Below are positions 28,276 through 36,346 of a stretch of 64,000 nt of DNA, in pieces. The stretch lies in NCBI GenBank assembly GCA_019973575.1, contig BPUI01000001.1, positions 2,616,342 to 2,680,341 on the forward strand, given 5' to 3'. The notes under the pieces were generated by a model, which saw nothing but the letters and a program-made list of their open reading frames with translations, made no database searches and had not been told where the DNA came from. The translations under genes were made by a program, and so were the position numbers. Source of the stretch: Gemmatimonadetes bacterium T265 (lineage in GTDB: Bacteria; Gemmatimonadota; Gemmatimonadetes; Gemmatimonadales; Gemmatimonadaceae). Position 1 is the stretch's first letter, and every line of letters begins with the position of its first letter.

Positions 28276-30444
28276 TCAGTACGCGAGCACCTCGTCGACC
28301 GCGCGCTTGAACGTCTCGACCTGCGGCAGGATCGCGTCCTCGAGCGACGGCGCGTAGCCGACGAACGTGTCCGTGCTCGCCACGCGCTTGACCGGCGCGT
28401 CGAGCCACGCGAAGCAGTCGTCGGCCACGCGCGCCGCGATCTCCGCGCCGTACCCCCACGAGATCGCGTCCTCGTAGGCGACGACCACGCGCGAGGTCTT
28501 CTTCACGCTCGCGTAGACCGCTTCCTGGTCCCACGGCGCGAGCGTGCGCAGGTCGAGCACCTCGACGTCCACGCCGCGCTCCTCGTGCAGCTGGTTGGCC
28601 GCGGCGAGCGCGCGCTGCACCGTCGCGCCGTAGGTCACGATCGTCACGTCCGTGCCCTCGCGCACCGTGCGCGCCTTGCCGAACGGGATCATGAAGTTGG
28701 GCCCCGGGTAGCGCCCCTTGTTGTACGTCTGCCGGTAGAGGTGCTTGTGCTCGAGGAAGATCACCGGGTCCTCGCAGCGGATGCTCGTCCGTAGCAGGCC
28801 GGCCGCGTCGAGCGCGGTGCTCGGGCAGACGACGCGCAGCCCCGGGCAGTGCGTGAAGATCGACGCGCCCGTCTGCGAGTGGTAGATCGCGCCGCGGATG
28901 TAGCCGCCGTACGTCGTCCGCACGACGACCGGCGCGGCGAACGTGTTGTTCGACCGCCAGCGCATCGTCGCGAGCTCGTCGCGGAGCTGCATGAACGCGG
29001 TCCAGATGTAGTCAAAGAACTGGATCTCGACGACCGGCTTGAAGCCGCGCTGCGCGAGCCCGATCGCGCGCCCGATGATGTTGGCCTCCGCGAGCGGGCT
29101 GTTATAGACGCGCGCCGAGCCGAACTCCGCCTGCAGCCCGTGCGTCGCCTTGAACACGCCGCCCTTGCCCTTGACCTTGCCGAGGTGCTGCTCGCGCGAG
29201 ACGTCGGCCACGTCCTCGCCGAAGACGACGATGCGGTCGTTGCGGCGCATCTCGTCCTTCAGCACGGCGTTGATCTGGTCGATCATCGTCGCCTCGGCGC
29301 CGCCGCCCGACGTCGGCGCGAACTGCGGGTCGTCCTCGGTGTCGAACTGCTCGCCCGTCGGGTCGACGTCGGGCGAGTAGACGTAGTCGTAGACCGTCTC
29401 CGGTCCCGGCTGCGCCTGCGCGAGCGCGTCGTCCGTCGCGGCGAGGATCTCGGCGTCGACGTCCGCGGCGATCGCGTCGAGCTCCGCCGGCGTCGCGTGG
29501 CCATTCGCGACGAGCCACGCGGGGAACGTCGTCAGCGGGTCGCGCAGCGCCTCCTCGTCGCGCTCCTCCTGCGGGCGGTAGAGCGTCTCGTCGTCGGAGA
29601 GCGAGTGCGAGTACGGGCGGATGACCTTCGCGTGCACGAGCGCCGGACCGCGGCGCGCCCGCGCGTGCGCGACGGCCCGGGAGAGCGCCTCGTAGCTCGC
29701 GACCAAGTCGCAGCCGTCGACGCGCTCGACGTGGAGGTCGGGGAAGTGGGCGACGAGGTCCGAGATCGACCCGCCCGCGGTGTTCACCTCGACCGGCACC
29801 GAGATCGCGTAGCCGTTGTCCTCGACGAGGTAGACGACCGGCAGCTTGAGGTTGCTCGCCGTGTTCAGCGACTCCCAGAACTCGCCCTGACTCGTCGTGC
29901 CGTCGCCCGTCGAGACGAAGACGACCTCGTCGCCCGGGAACCCGTCGGTGACGTCGAGTAGCCGGGCCCGGAGCGACGCCTCGGCCGCGCCGACGGCCTG
30001 CAGGAACTGCGTCCCCGTCGGCGACGACGAGCTCGGGATGTTGAACGCCCGGTGCCCCCAGTGCGACGGCATCTGTCGCCCGCCGGAGCTCGGGTCCGCG
30101 GCCGCGCCGACGGCGGCGTAGAGCATCTCGCGCGCGGTCACGCCTAACGCGAGGCAGAGCGCCCGGTCGCGGTAGTACGTGTAGAACCAGTCGTACCCGG
30201 AGCGGAAGGCGAAACCGGCCGCGGCGAGGACGGCCTCGTGGCCCGCGCCGGAGATCTGGAAGAAGATCTTGTTCTGCCGCTTGAGCTGCACCTCCTTGTC
30301 GTCGACGCGGCGCGAGAGGAGCATCGTGCGGTACGCGGCGACGAGCTGCTCGCGGGTGAGCGGCGGCGCGGCCGCTGGCGCGCGGTCGGGCGCCGGGGCG
30401 GAGGCGGGGGCGCTCTTACGGGTCGGGCGGGTGCTGGTGGCCAT
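28276..30444 (-). CDS. Branched-chain 2-oxoacid dehydrogenase E1, alpha-beta fusion
   Basis: Thiamine-diphosphate-dependent decarboxylase component of a 2-oxoacid dehydrogenase complex, with alpha and beta subunits fused in one 722-residue chain. The alpha half has [28 protein letters not shown] and the ThDP loop [17 protein letters not shown] through [11 protein letters not shown] phosphorylation-loop-like [11 protein letters not shown] is also visible. The beta half starts near [15 protein letters not shown] and contains [10 protein letters not shown], the pyrimidine domain and the C-terminal transketolase domain ([16 protein letters not shown]). The ATG at 30444 is followed by a disordered Pro/Ala-rich leader. 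No E2 or E3 gene is in the window. Confidence 0.93.
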   Translation of the reverse strand: MATSTRPTRKSAPASAPAPDRAPAAAPPLTREQLVAAYRTMLLSRRVDDKEVQLKRQNKIFFQISGAGHEAVLAAAGFAFRSGYDWFYTYYRDRALCLALGVTAREMLYAAVGAAADPSSGGRQMPSHWGHRAFNIPSSSSPTGTQFLQAVGAAEASLRARLLDVTDGFPGDEVVFVSTGDGTTSQGEFWESLNTASNLKLPVVYLVEDNGYAISVPVEVNTAGGSISDLVAHFPDLHVERVDGCDLVASYEALSRAVAHARARRGPALVHAKVIRPYSHSLSDDETLYRPQEERDEEALRDPLTTFPAWLVANGHATPAELDAIAADVDAEILAATDDALAQAQPGPETVYDYVYSPDVDPTGEQFDTEDDPQFAPTSGGGAEATMIDQINAVLKDEMRRNDRIVVFGEDVADVSREQHLGKVKGKGGVFKATHGLQAEFGSARVYNSPLAEANIIGRAIGLAQRGFKPVVEIQFFDYIWTAFMQLRDELATMRWRSNNTFAAPVVVRTTYGGYIRGAIYHSQTGASIFTHCPGLRVVCPSTALDAAGLLRTSIRCEDPVIFLEHKHLYRQTYNKGRYPGPNFMIPFGKARTVREGTDVTIVTYGATVQRALAAANQLHEERGVDVEVLDLRTLAPWDQEAVYASVKKTSRVVVAYEDAISWGYGAEIAARVADDCFAWLDAPVKRVASTDTFVGYAPSLEDAILPQVETFKRAVDEVLAY

Positions 30445-30578
30445 ACGGCGGATGCGAAACGGGGGCGGAGGGCGCCCGAGCAAGATAAGAGCGGAGCGCC
30501 GGGGCGGGCCTGCCACACGGGACGACGGCGGTTCCACGCCGGCGCGCCGCGATCCGGTCGCGGGAGACGCCCCCGCGC

Positions 30579-33041
30579 ATGTCCTCCGCCGAACGTCACC
30601 AACACGGGCGCCGCCCGCCGCGTTACTCCGTGGTGACCACCTTCAGACGTCGCGCCGCGGGCGCGCTCCTCGCAGCGGCCCTCGCCGCGCCAGCGGCGGC
30701 CCAACCCGCGCCCGCGCCCACCGCGGTTGCTGCGGGCGACCGCCTCGACGGCTTCCTCCCGCTCCGCCTCGACGCCGCGACCGGGCGCGTGCTGCTCGAA
30801 CTCCCGGGCGACACGACCCGCGCGCTGCTCCTCACCTCCCTCGCGACCGGGCTCGGCTCCAACCCGGTGGGCCTCGACCGCGGCGCGAACGGCGACGGCT
30901 ACGTCGCGCGCTTCGAACGCGCGGGCGGGCGCGTGCTCGTCGTGCTCGAGAACTGGAAGTACCGCTCCAGCGACACGGCCAACGCTGCGCACCAGCGCAC
31001 CGTCGCCGAGGCGTTCCCGCCGAGCACGATCGCCGCGCTGCCGGTCGTCCCCGGGCCCGGGCCGCGCCTCGTGGTCGACGCGACCGACCTCTTCGTGCGC
31101 GACTGGCTCGACGTCGGGCGCACGCTCGCGCGCGCGGGGCAGGGGAGCTACGCGCTCGCCCGCGACCGCTCGGGCGTGTACCGCCCGGCGACGCGCAACT
31201 TCCCGCGCAACACCGAGGTCGACGTCGCGCTCACCTTCACCACGACCGGCCCTCCGGGCCCGATCGTCGACGCGATCGCGCCCGCCGGCGACGCCGTCAC
31301 CCTGCGCGAGCACGTCTCGCTCCTCCCGCTGCCCACGGGCTACCGGCCGCGCGAAGCCGACCCCCGCGTCGGCTACTTCGGCGTCCGCTTCCAGGACTAC
31401 GCCCGCCCCCTCGACCGGCCGTTAGGCGTGACGTGGGTCTCGCGGCACCGGCTGGAGCGCGGGCCCGACGGCCGCGTCGCCAACCCGATCGTCTACTACG
31501 TCGACCCCGGCATCCCCGAGCCGATCAGGACGGCGACAATGCAGGGCGTGAAATGGTGGGAGGACGCGTTCGCCCGCGCGGGGCTCCCCGGCGGGCTCCG
31601 GGTCGAGTGGCTCCCCGCCGGCGCCGACCCGGCCGACGCGCGCTACAACGTCGTCCAGTGGGAGAACCGGAACGAGCGCGGCTGGTCGATCGGCGGCTCG
31701 TTAGGCGACCCGCGCACCGGCGAGATCGTCAAGGCGATGGCGCGCATGGACTCGCACCGCGCGCGCACCGACGCCATCATCTACGCGGCGCTCGCCGGGG
31801 CCGACCCGACGCCGGCCGAGACGGCGTTCGTGCTCGCGCGCGTGCGGCAGGTGAGCGCGCACGAGGTCGGCCACACGCTCGGCCTCGCGCACAACTACAT
31901 CGCGTCCGCCTACGGGCGCGGCTCCGTGATGGACTACCCCGCGCCGCGCGTGCTCCCGCGCGCCGACGGCACGCTCGACTTCTCGCAGGCGTACGCCGTC
32001 GGGCCGGGCGACTACGACGTGTGGGCGATCCGCTGGGGGTACGGCATCTTCCCCGCCGCGAGCGAGGCGGACTCGCTGCGCGCGATCGTGGCCGAGGGGC
32101 TCGGGAAGGGGTACCTGTACCTGAGCGACGCCGACGCCCGCCCCGAGTTCGCGAGCGACCCGCGCGTGAACCTCTGGGACGACGCGGCCGGCGAAGACGA
32201 GTACTGGACGCGCACGGTCGCGGTGCGCCGCCTCGCGATGGCGCACTTCAGCGAGCGCGCCGTCCGCCCGGGCGACCCGATCGCGCTCGCGCAGGAGCGC
32301 TTCGTGCCGCTCTACTTCTGGCACCGCTTCGCGCTCAACCGGCTGGCCAAGACGTTAGGCGGCGTCGAGTACGCGAACGCGGTCCGCGGCGACGGGCAGC
32401 AGGCGACCCGGCCGGTCGCGCCCGCGCGGCAGCGGCGCGCACTCGCCGCGGTCGCCGGCGCGCTCGCGCCCGCCGAGCTGGCGGTGCCCGACACGGTGCG
32501 CGCGCTGCTCGCGCCCGGCGCCGACGACGTCACCCCCGGGGTCGAACTCTTCGCCGGACGCGCGCGCCCGGTGTTCGACGAGCTCGGTGCCGCACGCACC
32601 CTGGCCTCGATGATCGTCGACGCCGCGCTCCAGCGCGACCGCGCGGCCCGCCTCGTTCAACAACACCTACACGACCCCGGACAGCCCGGCCTCGCCGACG
32701 TCGCCGACGCGCTGCTCGGTGCCGCAACGCCGGTCCATGAGTCGCCCCGGGACGCCGCCCTGCGGCGCGTCGCGCACCGGGCGGTCGTCGACCGCCTGCT
32801 CGCGCTCGCCGCCGACACGGCCGCCTCGCCCGAAGTGCGCGCGATGGCCGAACTCAAGCTGGGCGAGGTGGGCGCGGCGGCGCGGCGCGCGCTCGCGCGG
32901 GGGACGGGGAACGTCGACGCGCGGGCGCACCTGCTCGCCGTCGCGGGCGAGATCGAGCGGTGGCAACAGCGACGCGAGCCGCCGCGGCCGACTCCCGCAC
33001 TCGTCGCGCCGCCGGGGGATCCGTTCGGCGAGGACTGGTGA
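30579..33041 (+). CDS. Secreted zinc-dependent metalloprotease (DUF5117/DUF4953 type)
   Basis: An 820-residue exported protease with signal peptide [20 protein letters not shown]. The extended zinc motif [12 protein letters not shown] begins at about residue 428, giving three His ligands and the catalytic Glu. It is followed by [10 protein letters not shown], a Met-turn of metzincin type. Upstream is the DUF5117-like region ([20 protein letters not shown]) typical of this family in Bacteroidetes and Gemmatimonadota. The long helical C-terminus is also as in the family. The ATG at 30579 is used; a GTG at 30630 just before the signal peptide is the alternative. It probably degrades extracellular or periplasmic protein. 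Confidence 0.9.
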   Translation: MSSAERHQHGRRPPRYSVVTTFRRRAAGALLAAALAAPAAAQPAPAPTAVAAGDRLDGFLPLRLDAATGRVLLELPGDTTRALLLTSLATGLGSNPVGLDRGANGDGYVARFERAGGRVLVVLENWKYRSSDTANAAHQRTVAEAFPPSTIAALPVVPGPGPRLVVDATDLFVRDWLDVGRTLARAGQGSYALARDRSGVYRPATRNFPRNTEVDVALTFTTTGPPGPIVDAIAPAGDAVTLREHVSLLPLPTGYRPREADPRVGYFGVRFQDYARPLDRPLGVTWVSRHRLERGPDGRVANPIVYYVDPGIPEPIRTATMQGVKWWEDAFARAGLPGGLRVEWLPAGADPADARYNVVQWENRNERGWSIGGSLGDPRTGEIVKAMARMDSHRARTDAIIYAALAGADPTPAETAFVLARVRQVSAHEVGHTLGLAHNYIASAYGRGSVMDYPAPRVLPRADGTLDFSQAYAVGPGDYDVWAIRWGYGIFPAASEADSLRAIVAEGLGKGYLYLSDADARPEFASDPRVNLWDDAAGEDEYWTRTVAVRRLAMAHFSERAVRPGDPIALAQERFVPLYFWHRFALNRLAKTLGGVEYANAVRGDGQQATRPVAPARQRRALAAVAGALAPAELAVPDTVRALLAPGADDVTPGVELFAGRARPVFDELGAARTLASMIVDAALQRDRAARLVQQHLHDPGQPGLADVADALLGAATPVHESPRDAALRRVAHRAVVDRLLALAADTAASPEVRAMAELKLGEVGAAARRALARGTGNVDARAHLLAVAGEIERWQQRREPPRPTPALVAPPGDPFGEDW

Positions 33042-33072
33042 GCCGGAAGCCGGACGGGCCGCGGGCCGTGAT

Positions 33073-33642
33073 TCAGAACGTCGTGGTCATGTTCACGCTC
33101 TGGCCGCAGACAGTACCGCTCACGGCGATCATCCAGATAGATCCGGTGAGGCTGGTAGTCGCGGTGTAGTTCAGCTGGCAGCTGCCACCTTCCCACTTGA
33201 AGCCACCCGTGACTTTGTTCGTGCTCGTCAGCAGCGTGGCACCGGCAATGGTGAGCGAAGATTGGATCGTTTCCGACGGGTCACCCGTGACGGCGATCTG
33301 CCGCGAGCCCGTCCCGATGACACACGCCTGCGGGATCAGCGTGACTGTGGTGCCGAGCGTCTTCGAACCGTCGCTGTCGACGGTGCTGTTCCCGATTGAG
33401 ACGACGCCCGTGATCAGGCCGCTCGAGCACTGGCCGGTGTAGGTGAACGAGCTGTTGCTATGTGCGACGACGGCGGGGAGGGGCAGCCGCGTCAGCAGGC
33501 TCGCCACGAAGCCGACTTCGCTCGCGCTGAGCGCCGGCGTCCCGGTGTTGCGGGCGGGGTCGGTGGCCGACGACGAGCACGATACGCCGATCGGGGCGAC
33601 GGCGGTGACCACGAGCGCGAGCCGCGGACGAAGGCGGGGCAT
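33073..33642 (-). CDS. Hypothetical lipoprotein
   Basis: A 189-residue secreted lipoprotein starting MPRLRPRLALVVTAVAPIGV with the lipobox Cys directly after. The mature part is Thr/Ser/Val-rich and probably all beta, with four further cysteines (GQCSSG, PQACVIG, GGSCQLNY, GTVCGQS) that could form two disulfides. GGGAG-type Shine-Dalgarno bases lie about eight bases before the ATG at 33642. A much longer open frame upstream is rejected as non-coding. Base composition is less GC-biased at third positions than in the neighbours. No domain is recognised. Confidence 0.7.
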   Translation of the reverse strand: MPRLRPRLALVVTAVAPIGVSCSSSATDPARNTGTPALSASEVGFVASLLTRLPLPAVVAHSNSSFTYTGQCSSGLITGVVSIGNSTVDSDGSKTLGTTVTLIPQACVIGTGSRQIAVTGDPSETIQSSLTIAGATLLTSTNKVTGGFKWEGGSCQLNYTATTSLTGSIWMIAVSGTVCGQSVNMTTTF

Positions 33643-34047
33643 GGGGCAAGTCTCCCGGTCGAGGGGGCGCGCAGACGTTGCGCCGTGCACGCGGGCGCTG
33701 TCAAGCACGACCGCCCTCCGCGCCGGCCCGCAACGCGTTCTTAGCGTCGCGACCCCTTGGCACGCGCAGTGCACGGCACGTGATTCAAAGCAAGTTCGGT
33801 CGTCAGCTTGAAGACGACATGCGAACACGGTACCGGAGGCCCGATGACGGCAGTCTGGCACGCGAGTGGCGGCGACGTGGGGAGTGGCGCAGGACGGCCA
33901 CTCCGCCACGTCGCTGCCGCGGCGGTAGCAGCCGTGCCACAATCTGTCGACGTCGCAGCATCCGCAGCGTTTACCAGACGACACCCCGCCCCCGGACTCC
34001 TTCCGGGGGCGGGGTGTCGCCGTTTCGTGCGAGGTCCGAGAGCCACG
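33643..34047. other. Structured intergenic region, possible ncRNA or 5' leader
   Basis: This 405-base gene-free stretch lies between the divergent lipoprotein and HNH genes. It holds two strong hairpins. One spans about 33868-33929 (gtggc/gccac core with flanking cgacgt/acgtcg pairs and one bulge). The other is the 18-bp stem at 33979-34019. TTGAAG near 33808 could be a -35 element. The DNA between is unusually rich in A/T for the window. An sRNA ending in the second hairpin, or a regulated leader for the HNH gene, is possible. Confidence 0.35.
33979..34019 (+). terminator. 18-bp GC-rich hairpin upstream of the HNH gene
   Basis: Perfect 18-bp inverted repeat (33979-33996 with 34002-34019) with a five-base loop, followed by cgccgtttcg. 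It lies 28 bases before the ATG of the downstream gene, so it could end an upstream transcript or act as an attenuator. The short T-run is weak. Confidence 0.6.
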
Positions 34048-34602
34048 ATGCCCCGTCCGCTCGCCCGCTCGCTCGCCCGCACCGCGACCGTCCGCGGTGC
34101 GCTCCCCGCCGCCTCGTTCACCGTGCTGAACGGCGGCATCGGCCGCCCTGGCGCGCGTTCGAGCGCCCGCCGCCACGCGACCGAACGGGGCGGCCGCCTG
34201 CGCGACCGCGCGCCGGCCGCCCGGCAGCGCGACTACGCGACGCTCGCCGTCGGCGCCAAGCGCGCGATGCGCGCTGCCACGCTGCGCGAATGCGGCCGTC
34301 GCTGCGTGTACTGCGCGGCGGCCCTCTCATTCGAGACCGTGACGCTCGACCACGTGTACCCGCGGGCGCACGGCGGGCCGAACATCGCGGGCAACGTCGT
34401 CGCCGCGTGCGGGCCCTGCAACCGGCTCAAGGCCGACCTCCTGCCGAGCGAGTTCTTCCTGCGCCATCCCTGGGCCGGGCTCAACTTCATGCGGTACGCG
34501 CGCACCGTCCACCGGGCCCTCAAGCGCGGCGCGCGGCGGGCGGTCAGCCTCGCGTATGCCGGCGCCGACCAGACCGACGAGTGCGCGCTGCGTGCGGCCT
34601 GA
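34048..34602 (+). CDS. HNH endonuclease-like protein
   Basis: A 184-residue protein with a C-terminal HNH domain: CVYCAAAL (first Cys pair), TLDHVYPRAHGG (His), and NVVAACGPCNRLKADL (second Cys pair and terminal Asn). A basic helical tail (FMRYARTVHRALKRGARRAV) follows. The first 70 residues are Arg/Ala-rich. The ATG at 34048 lies just after the strong hairpin at 33979-34019; an open frame continues upstream but is poor coding sequence. It shares the Cys-HNH-Cys plus basic-helix layout with the protein at 21508-21804. The frame stays open past its TGA into the next gene. Confidence 0.8.
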   Translation: MPRPLARSLARTATVRGALPAASFTVLNGGIGRPGARSSARRHATERGGRLRDRAPAARQRDYATLAVGAKRAMRAATLRECGRRCVYCAAALSFETVTLDHVYPRAHGGPNIAGNVVAACGPCNRLKADLLPSEFFLRHPWAGLNFMRYARTVHRALKRGARRAVSLAYAGADQTDECALRAA

Positions 34603-34725
34603 GCGGCCGGCGTCCGCTCCCTGAGCGACCGTCCGCCTAACACAGACCGGCGGCGCCGGGCGCTCCTGCGCCTCGGCGCCGCCCTCGCGGCCGGGGCCGC
34701 GTCCGTCGCGCTGGGGGTCCGCGCG

Positions 34726-35475
34726 ATGACGCACGACCTCGCGCCGCGCCTGTTCACACATTACGACGCCGCACCCGCCCTCGAACACGTCCCCAAGCGG
34801 ACCGAGAACGCGCGCGGCGTGAAGGGCGATCCGGTGAATGTCGCGCTCGTCGGCAGCGAGGCCGAGCTGCGCGAGGCGATGCGCCGCGCCGGGTGGCGCG
34901 CCGCCGACCCGATCACGCGCGCGTCGTCGATCGCGATCGCGAGGAGCGTGCTCCTCCGGCGTGCCGATTCCACCGCGCCGGTCAGCCCGCTCTACCTCTT
35001 CGGGCGCCCGCAGGACGTCGCGTTCGAACGCGAAGTCGGCCGGAGTGCGAGCCGTCGGCACCACGTCCGGCTGTGGCAGGCGCCGGGCATCCAGATCGCC
35101 GGGCGCGCCGTGTGGGTCGGGGACGCGGCGTACGACCTCCGCGCCGGGATCAGCCGCCGCGGGTTCCACCCGACGCACCACATCGCGCCCGACGTCGACG
35201 CCGAGCGCGACACGCTCGTCGCCGACCTCGCCCGCGCGGGGCAGGTCGCGGCGCGCGCGCACGTCACGGGCGTCGGCCCGCGCGTCGACGCGCACAACGC
35301 CGAAGGTGATCGGTACGACACCGACGGCGAACTCACCGTCGTCACCCTGTCGCCGAACAACGCGCCCGTCGCCGCACCGCCGCTCGCCCCGGACCCGCCG
35401 CTCGTCGCGCTTAAGGAGGCGTGGTGGGCGTGGTTCCATCCGACGCCTCGTCCACCCCCCGAGCCGGCGCCCTGA
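34726..35475 (+). CDS. LssY C-terminal domain-like protein
   Basis: A 249-residue protein resembling the LssY C-terminal family: DPVNVALVGSEAELREAMRR, AGWRAADPITRASSI, SPLYLFGRPQDVAFE and HHVRLWQAPG. The ATG at 34726 is conservative. The same frame is open upstream and encodes a convincing signal anchor (RRRRALLRLGAALAAGAASV) that needs a non-ATG start, for example CTG at 34621. The true protein may therefore be about 35 residues longer and membrane bound. It follows the HNH gene in the same frame and ends before a strong bidirectional hairpin. The function of the family is unknown. Confidence 0.75.
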   Translation: MTHDLAPRLFTHYDAAPALEHVPKRTENARGVKGDPVNVALVGSEAELREAMRRAGWRAADPITRASSIAIARSVLLRRADSTAPVSPLYLFGRPQDVAFEREVGRSASRRHHVRLWQAPGIQIAGRAVWVGDAAYDLRAGISRRGFHPTHHIAPDVDAERDTLVADLARAGQVAARAHVTGVGPRVDAHNAEGDRYDTDGELTVVTLSPNNAPVAAPPLAPDPPLVALKEAWWAWFHPTPRPPPEPAP

Positions 35476-35499
35476 CGCACGCGCCGGCACCGTCAACGA

Positions 35500-35536
35500 C
35501 GAACGGGCGCCGCTCGCATCGAGCGGCGCCCGTTCG
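35500..35536. terminator. Bidirectional hairpin between convergent genes
   Basis: A perfect 17-bp inverted repeat (35500-35516 with 35520-35536) with a three-base loop lies midway between the LssY-like gene (end 35475) and the L,D-transpeptidase gene (end 35558). Convergent position and stability make it a good terminator for both, although no long T-run is present. Confidence 0.75.
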
Positions 35537-35557
35537 GGCCGAGCGGCAGGGCTTCGG

Positions 35558-36193
35558 CTACGGCTTGATGCGCACCGGCGTCCCGACCGGGACCGCGTTC
35601 CAAATCTCGTCGATCTCGTCGTCGGTCACCGCGACGCAGCCGTTCGTCCAGTCGTAGGCGCGGTGGTCCGAGCCCATCGCGCCCTCGCCGTTCGGCAGCC
35701 CGTGGATCATCACGTCACCGCCCGCCGTCACGCCCATCGTTTGCGCGCGCGCGAGGTCGGCCGCGTTGGGGTAAGAGATGTGCAGCCCCTTGTGGTAGCG
35801 GCTGAACGGGTTCCGCCCGTCGATCGCGTACAGCCCTTCCGGCGTGCGGAAGTCGCCGATGCGCTCCTTGGCGCCGACGGGGTTCTGGCCGAGCGCGACG
35901 TCGAAGGTGCGCACGGCCAGGCCGCCGCTGTACAACGTCAGGCGGCGGAGCGCCTTCTCGACGACGACGCTGTCGGCCGTGAAGGCGTGGCGCCCGCCGG
36001 TGATCGCCGCGTTGACGACGGCAGGGCGGGGTGCCGACGGAACGCTCGAACCCCGCGGGTCCACGCGGGCGCCGGTGTGAGTCGTGGCGGGGGCGGGGCG
36101 CGGGACGTCGCGGCTCGGCACCAGGGCGGCGGCGTGTGCGGCCGGGGTCCCGAGCAGGGCGAACGTCATCGCTGCGACGAACGGACGGCGCAT
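35558..36193 (-). CDS. L,D-transpeptidase (YkuD domain)
   Basis: A 211-residue exported enzyme that forms 3-3 peptidoglycan crosslinks or attaches proteins to peptidoglycan. The signal peptide (RRPFVAAMTFALLGTPAAHA) is followed by a Pro-rich linker. The YkuD domain shows RRLTLYSGGLAVRTFDVALG, TPEGLYAIDGRNP, the HGLPNG His and the catalytic cysteine in WTNGCVAVTDDEI. The ATG at 36193 gives a proper signal peptide; an open extension to 36283 does not. It is the only L,D-transpeptidase in the window; a class A penicillin-binding protein lies two genes away. Confidence 0.92.
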   Translation of the reverse strand: MRRPFVAAMTFALLGTPAAHAAALVPSRDVPRPAPATTHTGARVDPRGSSVPSAPRPAVVNAAITGGRHAFTADSVVVEKALRRLTLYSGGLAVRTFDVALGQNPVGAKERIGDFRTPEGLYAIDGRNPFSRYHKGLHISYPNAADLARAQTMGVTAGGDVMIHGLPNGEGAMGSDHRAYDWTNGCVAVTDDEIDEIWNAVPVGTPVRIKP

Positions 36194-36346
36194 CGTCGGC
36201 GGGGACAACGGAGGTGGGATGTGCGCCGGCGGGGACGTGCATGCCGGCGAGTGGAGAATGACGCCGCGCGCACTCGGACGCAACCGACGGCCGGGGTCTT
36301 AGTGCCGCCGCCGGCGCGCGCATCGACGCGACCGGCTCATCGGCGC

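Noticed and set aside
21508-34602. Restriction-modification or phage defence island around the HNH genes
   Set aside because: No methyltransferase, helicase-nuclease, toxin-antitoxin or integrase gene lies near either HNH gene.
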